Source of the DNA: Gemmatimonadaceae bacterium
Lineage (GTDB): Bacteria; Gemmatimonadota; Gemmatimonadetes; Gemmatimonadales; Gemmatimonadaceae
Assembly (NCBI GenBank): GCA_030835125.1
Contig: JAUQWM010000015.1
Coordinates: forward strand, 117,388-181,387
Direction: 5' to 3'
Length of the DNA: 64,000 bases
The notes under the pieces are model-generated. The model made no database searches. It had not been told where the DNA came from and saw nothing but the letters and a program-made list of their open reading frames with translations. Numbering within the stretch: the stretch's first letter is position 1; each line of letters opens with the position of its first letter. Of this stretch, positions 54,905 through 63,950 are shown piece by piece. Made by a program: the position numbers and the translations under genes.

Positions 54905-55008
54905 GCAACAGGCATCAGGCATCAGGCATCAGGTGGGGGAACAGGTCGTGGTCCCGGCTTTGTGCCCTGATGCCTGATGCCTGATGCCTGATGCCTGATG
55001 CCTGATGC
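54903..55008. repeat. Facing GGCATCA and TGATGCC heptad arrays
   Basis: Left: AGGCAAC, AGGCATC, AGGCATC, AGGCATC (54903-54930). Right: six copies of CTGATGC (54967-55008). The two arms are reverse complements and can form a stem of about 21 bp between the LolA-like gene and lspA, two genes in the same direction. Confidence 0.93.
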
Positions 55009-55059
55009 CTGTCAGTTCCCCGCGAACCCCCCGGCCGGAACTGGTGTCTCACCTTCGCC

Positions 55060-55575
55060 ATGAAAACAGGCAAGGCGACCGTCTTCTGGCCCCTGGTGGC
55101 CGTCCTCCTCCTGACCGACTGCACGTCCAAGCAGTTGGCCGCGGAGCGTCTCGAGCCGGAGCACGTGCCCCACGAGGTCATCGGCGACGTCCTCCGGTTC
55201 ACGCTCGCCTACAACCAGGGCGCCTCCTTCAGCGTGTCCCTGGGAGAGCACTCGCGCTGGATCCTGGCTACCCTGGCCGTGGGCGTGCTGGCGGTGCTGC
55301 TGGGGCAGTACCGCAAGGCCGCTCCGCACGACAAGCCCCTCGCGCTCGCCCTCGGGCTGATCGTGGCCGGGGCGTCGGGGAACCTCCTCGACCGGCTGCG
55401 GAGCCCCCGGGGCGTCGTGGACTTCATCGACATCGGCTTCGGCGACACCCGGTTCTTCACCTTCAACGTCGCCGACCTCGCGGTGTTTTTCGGCGCGTTG
55501 ATGCTTGCCAACCTGCTGATTCGCCGCGATCGTGACGGGCCGCTCGACGCCACCAGTCCACCGTCTCCCACATGA
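55060..55575 (+). CDS. lspA: Lipoprotein signal peptidase (signal peptidase II)
   Basis: 171 residues and four membrane helices. It cleaves lipoprotein signal peptides after lipidation. Conserved blocks are LLLTDCTSKQLA, NQGASFS, GASGNLLDRLRSPRGVVDFIDI and FTFNVADL, with the catalytic Asp pair at about 121 and 139. ATG 55060 begins MKTGKATVFW. The stop overlaps the next start (ATGA). Several lipoproteins with lipoboxes are encoded in the window (NosL, cupredoxin, M28, 9121 gene), so its substrates are evident. Confidence 0.95.
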   Translation: MKTGKATVFWPLVAVLLLTDCTSKQLAAERLEPEHVPHEVIGDVLRFTLAYNQGASFSVSLGEHSRWILATLAVGVLAVLLGQYRKAAPHDKPLALALGLIVAGASGNLLDRLRSPRGVVDFIDIGFGDTRFFTFNVADLAVFFGALMLANLLIRRDRDGPLDATSPPSPT

Positions 55576-56234
55576 TCAGCACCGTTGCAGTCATCGCCAC
55601 CGTGGTTTGCGTCGCGACGGGATCGCCGGGTCACGAGTCACGAATCACGATCGACGGCCTGTCGATTCCCGGTTCCCGATTCCCGGTTCCCGCCGCGCTC
55701 GATTCGAGCTACCAGGTGCTCTACGAATCCGGCCAGTCGTTCGCGGACTTCGTGGCGAAGGCGGATCGTCGGAAGGAGCAGTGGGAGGCGAACTATGCGC
55801 TGAAGGTGGCGCCGGATGCCCTCGTCACCCGCGCCACGGCGGCCGGTTCCGGGTGGAAGCTGCTCGTCGTGACGGTGCCGGGGTGCAGCGACTCGGTGAA
55901 CAGCGTGCCGTACCTGGCGAGCTTCCTGTACAAGGTCCCCGGCATCCAGATGCGGCTGGTGAACGCGACCGACGGCAAGTGGGTCATGGATGCGCACCGG
56001 ACCCCCGACGGTCGCGGGGCGACGCCCACGGTGATCCTGCTCGACGAGCAGTTCAACGAGCGCGGGTGCTGGATCGAGCGCCCCTCGGTGCTGGTCGAGT
56101 TGATGAACAAGGGCGAGACGTTCGAGGGCAAGATGGCCTGGTACGACAAGGACCGCGGGGCGTCCTCGCTCGAGGAGATCGTCCAGGTCATCGAGGCCGC
56201 CGCCGCCGGCGGCCGGAAGTGCGGCGTCTCCTGA
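55572..56234 (+). CDS. Thioredoxin-fold protein without CXXC, repeats in its N-terminal region
   Basis: 220 residues. Signal-like N-terminus (MISTVAVIATVVCVATG). A thioredoxin-like fold can be followed from about residue 60: YQVLYESGQSFADFVAKADRR, WKLLVVTVPGCSDSVNSVPYLASFLY, then GATPTVILLDEQF (the cis-Pro region is ATPT). The active-site CXXC is replaced by a single Cys in VPGCSDS, so ordinary disulfide exchange is unlikely. Residues 19-40 (GHESRITIDGLSIPGSRFPVP) are encoded by two heptad families. It is coupled to lspA by a 4-bp overlap. Confidence 0.8.
   Translation: MISTVAVIATVVCVATGSPGHESRITIDGLSIPGSRFPVPAALDSSYQVLYESGQSFADFVAKADRRKEQWEANYALKVAPDALVTRATAAGSGWKLLVVTVPGCSDSVNSVPYLASFLYKVPGIQMRLVNATDGKWVMDAHRTPDGRGATPTVILLDEQFNERGCWIERPSVLVELMNKGETFEGKMAWYDKDRGASSLEEIVQVIEAAAAGGRKCGVS
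55628..55691 (+). repeat. GAGTCAC and GATTCCC/GGTTCCC heptads inside the thioredoxin-fold gene
   Basis: GGGTCAC, GAGTCAC, GAATCAC (55628-55648), then GATTCCC, GGTTCCC, GATTCCC, GGTTCCC (55664-55691). All units are 7 bases, and both families lie in frame in the mature N-terminus of the protein. Confidence 0.9.
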
Positions 56235-56259
56235 TCCGGTGACGGCGCGGCGAACGTGA

Positions 56260-57561
56260 CTACGGCTTCGGCGTGGTGAGGTAGTCCAGCGCGAGGTTCG
56301 CCATGACCCGCATTCCCGGGACCAGCACCCCCTCGTCGGCGAAGAACTTCGGCGAGTGATTCGGGGCCGCCTGGCCCACCCGGTCCTTCGGCGTCACGCC
56401 GATGAAGAAGAACATCCCCGGCACCGCCTGCTGGAAGAACGAGAAATCCTCGGCCGTCGTGGTCGGCGTGGCGATCTTCACGTTCGACTTGCCCAGCACC
56501 CGCTCCAGCGTCGGGGCCATGCGCTCCGTCAGCGGCGGGTTGTTGTAGGTCACCGGCGTCATCTTCTGGATCCGGACGCTCGCCGTGGCGCCGCTGGCCG
56601 CGGCGATCGACTCCGCGGTCCGCGTCAGGCGCTCATGCAACTGGTCGCGCACGCTTTCATCGAAGGTGCGGATCGTGCCCGACAATTCGACGCTGTCCGG
56701 CACGATGTTCGTGCGGATCCCGCCCCGGATCATGCCCACCGTCACCACCGCTGGCGTGAGGGTCAGGTCCGTCTGGCGGCTGGTGATCGTCTGGATGCCC
56801 ATCACGATCTGCGACGCGGCGACGATCGGGTCGATGCCGTTCCAGGGGAGTGCACCGTGGGTCTGCCGGCCACGGACCGTGATGTAGAAGTTGTCGCTGC
56901 TGGCCATCAGCCCGCCGCTCCGGTACTCGACCTGGCCGAGTTCCATCGGGAAGACGTGCATCCCGAACACGGCGTCCACTTTCGGGTTGTCGAAGGCGCC
57001 CTGCTTCAGCATCATCGGCGCGCCGCCTTCCTCACCTAACGGCGGTCCTTCCTCGGCCGGCTGGAAGATGAACTTCACCGTGCCCGGGAGTTCGGCCTTC
57101 ATTCCCGCCAGCATCTCGGCCACGCCCATCAGGATCGCGACGTGGTTGTCGTGGCCGCAGGCGTGCATGACCCCGACTTCCTGGCCGTTGTACTGCGCCT
57201 TGGCGGTCGACTTGAACGGCAGGTCGACTTCCTCGGTGACCGGCAGCGCGTCCATGTCCGCCCGCAGCGCCACCACTGGTCCCGGGCGCCCGCCCACCAG
57301 CACGCCGACGACCCCCGTGTGCGCGACCTCGGTCCTGACCTCCATGCCGAGCTTCCGCAGGTGCTCGGCGACGATCTTCGAGGTACGGAATTCCCGGTTC
57401 GACAGCTCGGGATTCTGGTGGAAGTCGCGGCGCCAGGCGACGACCTTGGCCTCGAGCTCCCTGGCGCGCCGGTCGATTTCCGACTGAATCCGCGGGGTGG
57501 ATTGAGCCTGGAGGGTGGGCGCGAGCACGAGGCTCAGCGCGATGAGCGAAAAACGACGCAT
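56260..57561 (-). CDS. M20 family amidohydrolase / peptidase (secreted)
   Basis: 433 residues. Signal peptide 1-19 (ending LQAQ). M20 ligands: ALRADMDALPVTE, HACGHDNHVA and QPAEEGPPLGEEGG, then HVFPMELGQ; ending motif PTTTAEDFSFF. Members hydrolyse amino-acyl or acyl-amino acid bonds (hippuricase, amidohydrolase). Being exported, it may act on periplasmic peptides. It lies 84 bp after the RND genes in the same direction. A C/T-rich heptad array abuts its ATG 57561. Confidence 0.92.
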   Translation of the reverse strand: MRRFSLIALSLVLAPTLQAQSTPRIQSEIDRRARELEAKVVAWRRDFHQNPELSNREFRTSKIVAEHLRKLGMEVRTEVAHTGVVGVLVGGRPGPVVALRADMDALPVTEEVDLPFKSTAKAQYNGQEVGVMHACGHDNHVAILMGVAEMLAGMKAELPGTVKFIFQPAEEGPPLGEEGGAPMMLKQGAFDNPKVDAVFGMHVFPMELGQVEYRSGGLMASSDNFYITVRGRQTHGALPWNGIDPIVAASQIVMGIQTITSRQTDLTLTPAVVTVGMIRGGIRTNIVPDSVELSGTIRTFDESVRDQLHERLTRTAESIAAASGATASVRIQKMTPVTYNNPPLTERMAPTLERVLGKSNVKIATPTTTAEDFSFFQQAVPGMFFFIGVTPKDRVGQAAPNHSPKFFADEGVLVPGMRVMANLALDYLTTPKP

Positions 57562-57589
57562 GGTCGGGACGGGAAACGGGAGTGGAGTC
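57562..57589. repeat. Degenerate heptads abutting the M20 peptidase start
   Basis: GGTCGGG, ACGGGAA, ACGGGAG, TGGAGTC on the + strand, directly upstream of the ATG (no gap). The sense strand is C/T-rich. Confidence 0.5.
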
Positions 57590-57645
57590 GGCGAAGCGAC
57601 ACCGGCAGTGCGCACGGCTCATTGCGCCGTGCCGGCTCATGAACT

Positions 57646-60600
57646 CTACGTCGTCACCGGCTCCGGTGCTGGCGCCGGCGGGAGCGCTTCTCCCATCTCC
57701 CCCCTCCCGTCTCCCTGCTTGCGTTTCCTTCCCACCATCAGCGCCGGCACCACGAACAACGCCCCGAGGGTCCCGAAGATCGTGCCGCCAGCGGTTGCGA
57801 GCGCGATCGCGCCGAAGATGTCCTGGGTCGACGTGCCCACCGCCAGCGGGATCAGGCTGGCCATCGACGTCAGGGTCACCAGGATCACCATGCCGGCGCG
57901 GTCCATCGCCGACCGCAGCGCCTCCACCCGGCCCAGGCCCGGTGCGCCGCGCCGCGCGCGATTCCGCCGGCGCGCCAGTCCGGCGTCGGTCACCAGGATC
58001 GCCTGGTTGACCGCCAGGCCGATCACCAGGATCACGCCCACCGCGGCCTCGCGCGTGAACGCCGCCTTCATCACCCAGAACGCGAAGATCACGCCGCCCA
58101 GCGCGATCGGCAGGCTGAGGAAGATGATCGATGTCGCCCAGATCGAGTCGAAGACCAGCGCCACCGCCAGGATCACCAGCGCGACGCCGATCGCGAACAC
58201 CAGCCACAGGCCCTTCTCGCTGTCGTCAGGCGTGAAGAAGCCGAAGCCGGCCTCCTCGACCTTGTAGCCCGGCGGCGGCGTCACGGACTTCATGAACGCA
58301 TCGTGGGTGCGCTGCGCCAGGCGGTTCGGTCCCCGGAACTCGTAGGCCACCGTCCGCATGTACTGCTGGTCCTCGCGGTCGATGGCCGACAGCAGGTCGC
58401 GTTCCCCCACCGTCGACACGGCCTCCAGCGGGACGGCGCCCCCGTCAGGCGTCGGGATCAGGGCCGCCCGCAGCTCGTCCAGCGAACGGTTGTTGGCGCC
58501 TAACGCCTTGACGTTGACCGGGACCTCGTCCCCCCCGATCTCCAGCAGCTGCGCGCCGACGTTGCCCCGGATCTCGCGCGAGATGGCGGCCCCCAGGTCC
58601 GCCGACGTGAGCCCGAACCGCGCCAGCGCCGCCCGGTCCGGCTCGATGGTCACGCCGGTCGCCTTCTCCCGCTGGAATCCCCCGGCCGTGCTGATGTCCA
58701 CGTTGCGGACCCGCGGGATGCGCTCGAGGCGCTCCTTCAGGTCCAGCGCCATCTGCTCCACCCCCGAGAACGAGTACCCCATGACCCGGATGCGATACGA
58801 CGCCATGCTGGACGACCCGTAGCCTGACGAGAACCCGGGACCCTGCCCGCGCACGCTCACCGACGCCCCACCGATGAACACCGCCCGCTGCGTCAGGCGC
58901 TCCTCCATCTCCAGCGGGATGGCGGACAGTTCGTGCTCGCGGGTGAACAGCACCCGCATGATCGCACCCGTGCTCCCGTTGCTCTGGGACCGCACCTGCT
59001 CGACCCCCAGCTGCCCGATGGCCAGCTCCTCCATCTCGCGGATCGCGTTGTCGAGCGTGACCGGGTCCGAGCCGCGGGGAAAGCTGATCACCGCCGTCAC
59101 GTACGTGCGCTCCCCGAACCCGAAGCCGCCGAACGCGAATCGCGGGACCTTCTTGACGAACACCCAGGTAAGCCCGGCCAGCATGATGGTCGTCAGGGCG
59201 ATCGTGACCCAGCGGAAGCGGATCATCGGCATCAACACGCGCGCGTACAGGCGGCGCGACCGGCGCCACGACGACTCGTGGATGTGGTGGCCCGAAGCCA
59301 GTGCCGGGATCATCACCACCGACGCCACGACCGACCAGCCCAGCGCCATGCAGAAAGCCGCCGCGAACGGCATGAACGCCGCCCGCGCGTTCCCCTGGAG
59401 GTACAGGAACGGGAAGAGCACCACCGCCGTCGTCAGCGTCGCGCCGATCACCGCCGGGGTGATCCGCGCCGCCACGTCCGCCCGTGCCTCACGCGTATCC
59501 GGCACCGTTCCCAGGCGCTCGGCCACCACCAGGCCGTTCTGGACCAGGATGCCGATGCCCATCGCCAGGCCCGCCAGCGTCAGCATGTTGGCGGGGATGT
59601 TGAACACGTAGAGCCCGAACGCGGTGCCGGCGATGGCGACGGCGGCGCTGCCCATCACCAGGGCCACCGCCCGGACGTCGCGCAGCATGACCGCGATCAC
59701 CAGGATCACCGCCGCGAACGCGATGGCGCCTCGCAGCAGCAGGTTGTTCAACTGCTTGGCCAGCTCCTCGCTCTCGTCGTTGACGACGCGGAGCTCCACC
59801 CGCGGCGGCAGGATCGACCGGAGGTCGTCGATGGCGGTGCGCAGGGCCGCCGCCGTCTTCACCGCATCCGCGCCGGGCTGGCGCGTGATGTCCATGGTGA
59901 TGGCCGGCTGCCCGTTGATCCGGTTGAACCGGCCCGCCGCGTCCTCCTCGGGGCGCACGGTCGCCAGTTCGCCCAGGCGGAACACCCGCCCGCCCCGGCC
60001 GCGCACCGGAAGGGTCTCCAGCTGCTCGATGGCGTTGGGCTGATCGCGCAGGGTGACCTCGAACTCCGAGACCCCCCGCTGCTCCTCACCGAGCGCCTGC
60101 ACCAGCCGTGCCTCCCGGATGGCTTGGCCCAGCGACAGCGGGGAGACGCCGAGCTGCCGCAGCATCCGCGCGTCGTACGTGACGGAGACCGTGAACTCGG
60201 TCCCGCCGAATGCGTTCACGCCCGCGACCCCCTGCACGGCCGAGATCCTCGGGCTCAGCGTCTCGTCGGCGAGCTTCTGCAGCGCGCCGGCGGTGTACGG
60301 CCCGGTCACCGTCAGGGTGAAGAGCGTGGGCTCCTGCAGCTCGGTCGGAACGAAGTTGCGCACCGTCGGCCGCGACACACCCCGGGGAAACTCCGGCGAC
60401 AGGATCTCGAGCCGCTCCAGGATCGACAGCCGCGCGATCTGGACGTCGGTCTTCGGGTCGAGTTCCGCAGTGATCGATGCGGTGCCCTCGTTCGAGCTGC
60501 TGCGCGTCTTCCGCACTCCGCGCACGCCCTGGATCGCCGACTCGATGGGCGACGCGACGTACATCTCCATCAGCTCCGCCGACGCGCCGTTCCACGAAGC

Positions 60601-60738
60601 GCCGATCTGCAGCCGTGGCAACTCCACCGTGGTGCGGGTGGCCAGCGCCAGCCGCGTGAACGACACGATCCCGCCAAGCAGGATCACGATGCTTGTCGCC
60701 CAGACGACGGCGGGTCGGGAAGCAGCCCAGCGGATCAT
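57646..60738 (-). CDS. RND-family efflux permease lacking the TM4 aspartates
   Basis: 1030 residues, twelve membrane helices and two large periplasmic loops, as in HAE-type RND pumps. RxGQPAITM-type porter sequence (NGQPAITMDITRQPGAD) and a second-half FAFWVMKAAFTREAAVG loop are seen. In TM4, where AcrB has the proton-relay Asp pair (LVDDAI), this protein has LVQNGL (Gln400, Asn401), and in TM10 the Lys is replaced (LAVNQAIL). It lies 40 bp after a second RND gene, so the two may form a heteromer. The C-terminus (QGDGRGEMGE) is encoded by heptads. No fusion protein or outer-membrane channel gene is in the window. Confidence 0.9.
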   Translation of the reverse strand: MIRWAASRPAVVWATSIVILLGGIVSFTRLALATRTTVELPRLQIGASWNGASAELMEMYVASPIESAIQGVRGVRKTRSSSNEGTASITAELDPKTDVQIARLSILERLEILSPEFPRGVSRPTVRNFVPTELQEPTLFTLTVTGPYTAGALQKLADETLSPRISAVQGVAGVNAFGGTEFTVSVTYDARMLRQLGVSPLSLGQAIREARLVQALGEEQRGVSEFEVTLRDQPNAIEQLETLPVRGRGGRVFRLGELATVRPEEDAAGRFNRINGQPAITMDITRQPGADAVKTAAALRTAIDDLRSILPPRVELRVVNDESEELAKQLNNLLLRGAIAFAAVILVIAVMLRDVRAVALVMGSAAVAIAGTAFGLYVFNIPANMLTLAGLAMGIGILVQNGLVVAERLGTVPDTREARADVAARITPAVIGATLTTAVVLFPFLYLQGNARAAFMPFAAAFCMALGWSVVASVVMIPALASGHHIHESSWRRSRRLYARVLMPMIRFRWVTIALTTIMLAGLTWVFVKKVPRFAFGGFGFGERTYVTAVISFPRGSDPVTLDNAIREMEELAIGQLGVEQVRSQSNGSTGAIMRVLFTREHELSAIPLEMEERLTQRAVFIGGASVSVRGQGPGFSSGYGSSSMASYRIRVMGYSFSGVEQMALDLKERLERIPRVRNVDISTAGGFQREKATGVTIEPDRAALARFGLTSADLGAAISREIRGNVGAQLLEIGGDEVPVNVKALGANNRSLDELRAALIPTPDGGAVPLEAVSTVGERDLLSAIDREDQQYMRTVAYEFRGPNRLAQRTHDAFMKSVTPPPGYKVEEAGFGFFTPDDSEKGLWLVFAIGVALVILAVALVFDSIWATSIIFLSLPIALGGVIFAFWVMKAAFTREAAVGVILVIGLAVNQAILVTDAGLARRRNRARRGAPGLGRVEALRSAMDRAGMVILVTLTSMASLIPLAVGTSTQDIFGAIALATAGGTIFGTLGALFVVPALMVGRKRKQGDGRGEMGEALPPAPAPEPVTT
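57690..57717. repeat. CTCCCAT-type heptads in the RND gene 3' end
   Basis: CTCCCAT, CTCCCCC, CTCCCGT, CTCCCTG on the + strand, coding for QGDGRGEMGE in the last residues of the RND protein. Sense strand is G-rich. Confidence 0.75.
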
Positions 60739-60739
60739 G

Positions 60740-60767
60740 GTGAGACCGGGGAACGGGTGACGGGTGC
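60740..60767. repeat. Heptads between the two RND genes, adjacent to the start codon
   Basis: GTGAGAC, CGGGGAA, CGGGTGA, CGGGTGC, beginning one base from the ATG at 60738. Sense strand C/T-rich. Confidence 0.55.
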
Positions 60768-60778
60768 GAGCGCGCGCC

Positions 60779-63700
60779 TCATGCGACCGGCGTCCCCGGC
60801 GTGGCGCGAGTGCCGGTGGCGGTCAGTTTCGTCTCGCGTCCTCCATCTCCTGTCACGCGCCGGTCATTCAGCTTGCGACGCTCCAGCACCGCATACGCCG
60901 TCGGCAACAGGAAGAACGTCACCAGCAGGGCCGAGATGCTGCCGCCAATGACCCCGGCCGCCAGGGGCTTGTACAACTCGCCGCCGCTGCCCCAGCCGAA
61001 CAGCAGCGGCAGCACGCCCGTGATCGTGGTGATCAGCGTCATCGCGATCGCCCGGAGCCGTTGGTGACCGCCAAGCAGCACCGACTCCTCGATGGAGTGC
61101 CCCTGCTCCCGGAACCGACGGATGGCGTCGAGCTTGACGACGGCCTCGTTGTCGGCCATGCCGATCATCACCACGATGCCGATCAGCGCCACGACGTTGA
61201 TGCTCTGGCCGGTGAGGTAGAGGAAGACCAGGCCGCCGGCCGCTGCGAGGGGCACCGTCAGCATCACGACCAGCGGCACCGTGAACGATGCGAACTCGCC
61301 GGCCAGCACCAGGAAGACCAGGCAGGTCGCGAGGATGCCGACCAGCACCAGTTCGTTGGTCGTGCGCTCCTGTTCGGCGTTCGCGCCGGTGACCGCCCAC
61401 GAGACGCCGGCCGGCAGGCGGAACGCGGTCATCGCCGTGGTCACGTCCTTCGACGCCCGCGCGGTGCCTCCGCTCTCGATCAGTCCCTCCACGGCGACGA
61501 CCGGGCGCTGGCCGACGCGCACCACCTCGACCGGCGCGTGAACCTCGGTCGCGTACACCAGCTGCGACACGGGCACGCCTCCCACCACCGCATTCAGCGC
61601 CTCGGACAGGTCCTCGTTGGCGCTGCCTGCATAACGAACGGAAATCGGCGTCCGCCGGTCCGTCTCCCGCAACTCGGTGGCAGAGACGCCGCCCAACCCG
61701 CCGGCCAGCGCGTTGGCGACCGCCTGGATCGACAGGCCGCGTTCGGCGATCCGGTCCCGCGCCAGCGTGACCTCGACGACGGGTTGCATGCCTTCCTGCG
61801 CGTCACGCACGTCGGACAACGACGTCAGTCCCCGCATGATGCCGCGCGCCGAGTCGGCCCACCGGGCTGCCTCGTCGTACGTGCGCGCCGAGAGTTCCAC
61901 CCGCACGATCCGCCCTTCGCGCCCGATCAGGCTCCCGAACTCGGAGGCGCCGGCCACGTCGAGTGCCAGCATTCCCTGGGAGGACAGGTCCGGAAGGAGG
62001 TCCCGCACCTTGTTGGCGAACTCGGTGGCACCCTGGCCGGACGGGACCGGCAGGATCAGCTGGGCGGTGGCCGCGGTGCCCGGGTCGGCACCGGCCAGGA
62101 TCTCCTCATCGGTTGCCGTGCCGACCCGCGTGTACACGCCGCGCGAGCCCAGCGAGTGTGCCACGTCCTCCAGCCGCTTCGCCTGTCGGGTCGTCTCCTC
62201 GATGGCTGTCCCTTCGGTGAGGTTGAGCGACGCGACGACCACGCGCTCATCCACCTGCGGCAGGATCTCGCGCGGCAGTTGCATCGTCACCCAGCCGGTG
62301 GCGACCACCCCCGCGAGCGTGATCGCGAAGACCTTTCCCGGGTTGGCGAGCGACCACTTCATGCCGCGCTCGTACTGCCCCTCGAACCAGTGACCCGCGC
62401 GCGCGAGGGGGTCGGTGCGGTGCACGGCGCGCCCCGCCGCCTGCCTCTGGCCTGTGGCCTCTGGCCTTTTCCGCCGTCCGATGACCATCACGGGCATCAG
62501 CGTCAGGGCCAGGATCAGCGAGGCGCCCACCGACGTGACGACCGACAGCGACAGGTCGCGGAACAGGGCGGCGGCCAGCCCCTGCACGAACACGATCGGC
62601 CCGAACACCAGCAGCGTCGTCAGCGTCCCGGCCGTCAGGGGGCCCGAGACCTCCTCGGTGGCCACCCGGGCCGCCTCGGCCAGCGGCAGGCCCTCCTCGC
62701 GCCGGCGCGCCGAGGCCTCGGCGACGACGATGGCGTTGTCCACCAGCAACCCGACGCCTAACGCGAGACCGCCGAGGGACAGCACGTTGATCGTGACGCC
62801 CAGCCCCTGCAGCATGACCAGCGCGACCAGCACCGACAGCGGCACCATCAGGCCGATCGCCATCGACATCCGCCAGTCGCGCAGGAAGACGAGGATCACG
62901 AGCAGGGACAGCGCGCCGCCGAGGACGATCTCCTGGCCCAGGTTCGACAGGGCGTCGACCACGAAGTCGGCCTGTTCGGCCACGACCGTGAGTGTGATGC
63001 CGGGGAACTCGGTGCGGAGCTGGTCCACCACCCGCTCGAGTTCCTTCGTGACCGACACCGTGTTCGAGCCGGCATCCTTGTAGACGACCAGGCCGACCGC
63101 CGGTTCGCCGTCCAGTCGTGTCAGCGTGACGGGATCGGCGGTGGTGACGACCACGGTGGACAGGTCACGGAGCTTGATGCCGCTGCCCGCCGGCCCCACC
63201 GGGGTGTCGCCGATCTCGAACGGTGTCCGGAACTCCGTCAGGGCGCGGACGGAGAAGCGGAACTGCCCGCGACGGATCGTGCCCGCCGTGCCGGTGACGT
63301 TCGCGGTCCTGATGGCGTTGGCGATGTCGTCGCTCGTGATGCCGAGGCCGCGCATGCGTGCAGGGTCGACCTCGATGCGGATCTCGTCGGTCGGCGTGCC
63401 GACGACGGCGACGCTGGCCACACCGCCGATCTGCTCCAGGCGGCGTGCGTAGACGTCTTCGGCGGTGCGGGCCAGCTCGCGCAGGTCGCCCTTGATGCTG
63501 AGGCTCAGGACCGCGATCGGCCGCTCGCCGGGATCGCTGGTGAGGAGCGTCGGCCGCTCGGCGCTTTCCGGCAGCCCGCCGCGGGCGTTGTCGAGCTGCT
63601 CACGGACGTTGAGCAGCGTCCCCTGCATGTTCGTGCCCCACGCGAAGCGGAGGGTGGTGGTCGCCTCGCCGTTGCGGCTGACCGAGCGCAATTCCACCAG

Positions 63701-63928
63701 TCCGGGAGTCGCCGCCACCGCCCGCTCGATCGGCTCGGCCACGAACCGGCTCACCTCGGTGGCGGCCGCGTCCGGGTAGAGCGTGCGGATGGTGAGGACC
63801 GGGAGCGTGACGTCAGGCAGGAGCGAGACCGGCATGCGCCCTAACGAGACGGACCCCAGCAGGACGACGCCCAGCGTGGCGGCGATCGTCGAGACCGGTC
63901 GTTTGATGGCGGCAGCGGGTAGGGACAT
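60779..63928 (-). CDS. RND-family efflux permease
   Basis: 1049 residues, HAE-type RND pump of the inner membrane. N-terminus KRPVSTIAATLGVVLLG and MPVSLLPDVTLPVLTI, porter YPDAAATEVSRFVAEPIERAV, then TM4 GLLVDNAIVVAEAS with Asp397 retained. In TM10 MADNEAVVKLDAIRRF is present. It precedes the second RND permease by 40 bp and probably shares its operon. A membrane-fusion protein would be expected upstream, beyond the window edge. The GCCTAACGC word occurs at 62757 in the TM4 region (GCG-TTA-GGC). The substrate is unknown. Confidence 0.93.
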   Translation of the reverse strand: MSLPAAAIKRPVSTIAATLGVVLLGSVSLGRMPVSLLPDVTLPVLTIRTLYPDAAATEVSRFVAEPIERAVAATPGLVELRSVSRNGEATTTLRFAWGTNMQGTLLNVREQLDNARGGLPESAERPTLLTSDPGERPIAVLSLSIKGDLRELARTAEDVYARRLEQIGGVASVAVVGTPTDEIRIEVDPARMRGLGITSDDIANAIRTANVTGTAGTIRRGQFRFSVRALTEFRTPFEIGDTPVGPAGSGIKLRDLSTVVVTTADPVTLTRLDGEPAVGLVVYKDAGSNTVSVTKELERVVDQLRTEFPGITLTVVAEQADFVVDALSNLGQEIVLGGALSLLVILVFLRDWRMSMAIGLMVPLSVLVALVMLQGLGVTINVLSLGGLALGVGLLVDNAIVVAEASARRREEGLPLAEAARVATEEVSGPLTAGTLTTLLVFGPIVFVQGLAAALFRDLSLSVVTSVGASLILALTLMPVMVIGRRKRPEATGQRQAAGRAVHRTDPLARAGHWFEGQYERGMKWSLANPGKVFAITLAGVVATGWVTMQLPREILPQVDERVVVASLNLTEGTAIEETTRQAKRLEDVAHSLGSRGVYTRVGTATDEEILAGADPGTAATAQLILPVPSGQGATEFANKVRDLLPDLSSQGMLALDVAGASEFGSLIGREGRIVRVELSARTYDEAARWADSARGIMRGLTSLSDVRDAQEGMQPVVEVTLARDRIAERGLSIQAVANALAGGLGGVSATELRETDRRTPISVRYAGSANEDLSEALNAVVGGVPVSQLVYATEVHAPVEVVRVGQRPVVAVEGLIESGGTARASKDVTTAMTAFRLPAGVSWAVTGANAEQERTTNELVLVGILATCLVFLVLAGEFASFTVPLVVMLTVPLAAAGGLVFLYLTGQSINVVALIGIVVMIGMADNEAVVKLDAIRRFREQGHSIEESVLLGGHQRLRAIAMTLITTITGVLPLLFGWGSGGELYKPLAAGVIGGSISALLVTFFLLPTAYAVLERRKLNDRRVTGDGGRETKLTATGTRATPGTPVA
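62443..62470. repeat. GCCTCTG heptads inside the RND gene
   Basis: GCCTCTG, GCCTGTG, GCCTCTG, GCCTTTT (62443-62470), coding for a loop around GRRKRPEATGQRQAAG. Unlike most arrays it is in the middle of a gene, in a cytoplasmic loop between the two halves of the permease. Confidence 0.75.
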
Positions 63929-63929
63929 C

Positions 63930-63950
63930 GAGAGGTGAGCTGGGAGATGG
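63930..63950. repeat. Heptads upstream of the RND gene start
   Basis: GAGAGGT, GAGCTGG, GAGATGG on the + strand, starting one base from the ATG at 63928. The remaining bases to the window end show no gene. Confidence 0.6.
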
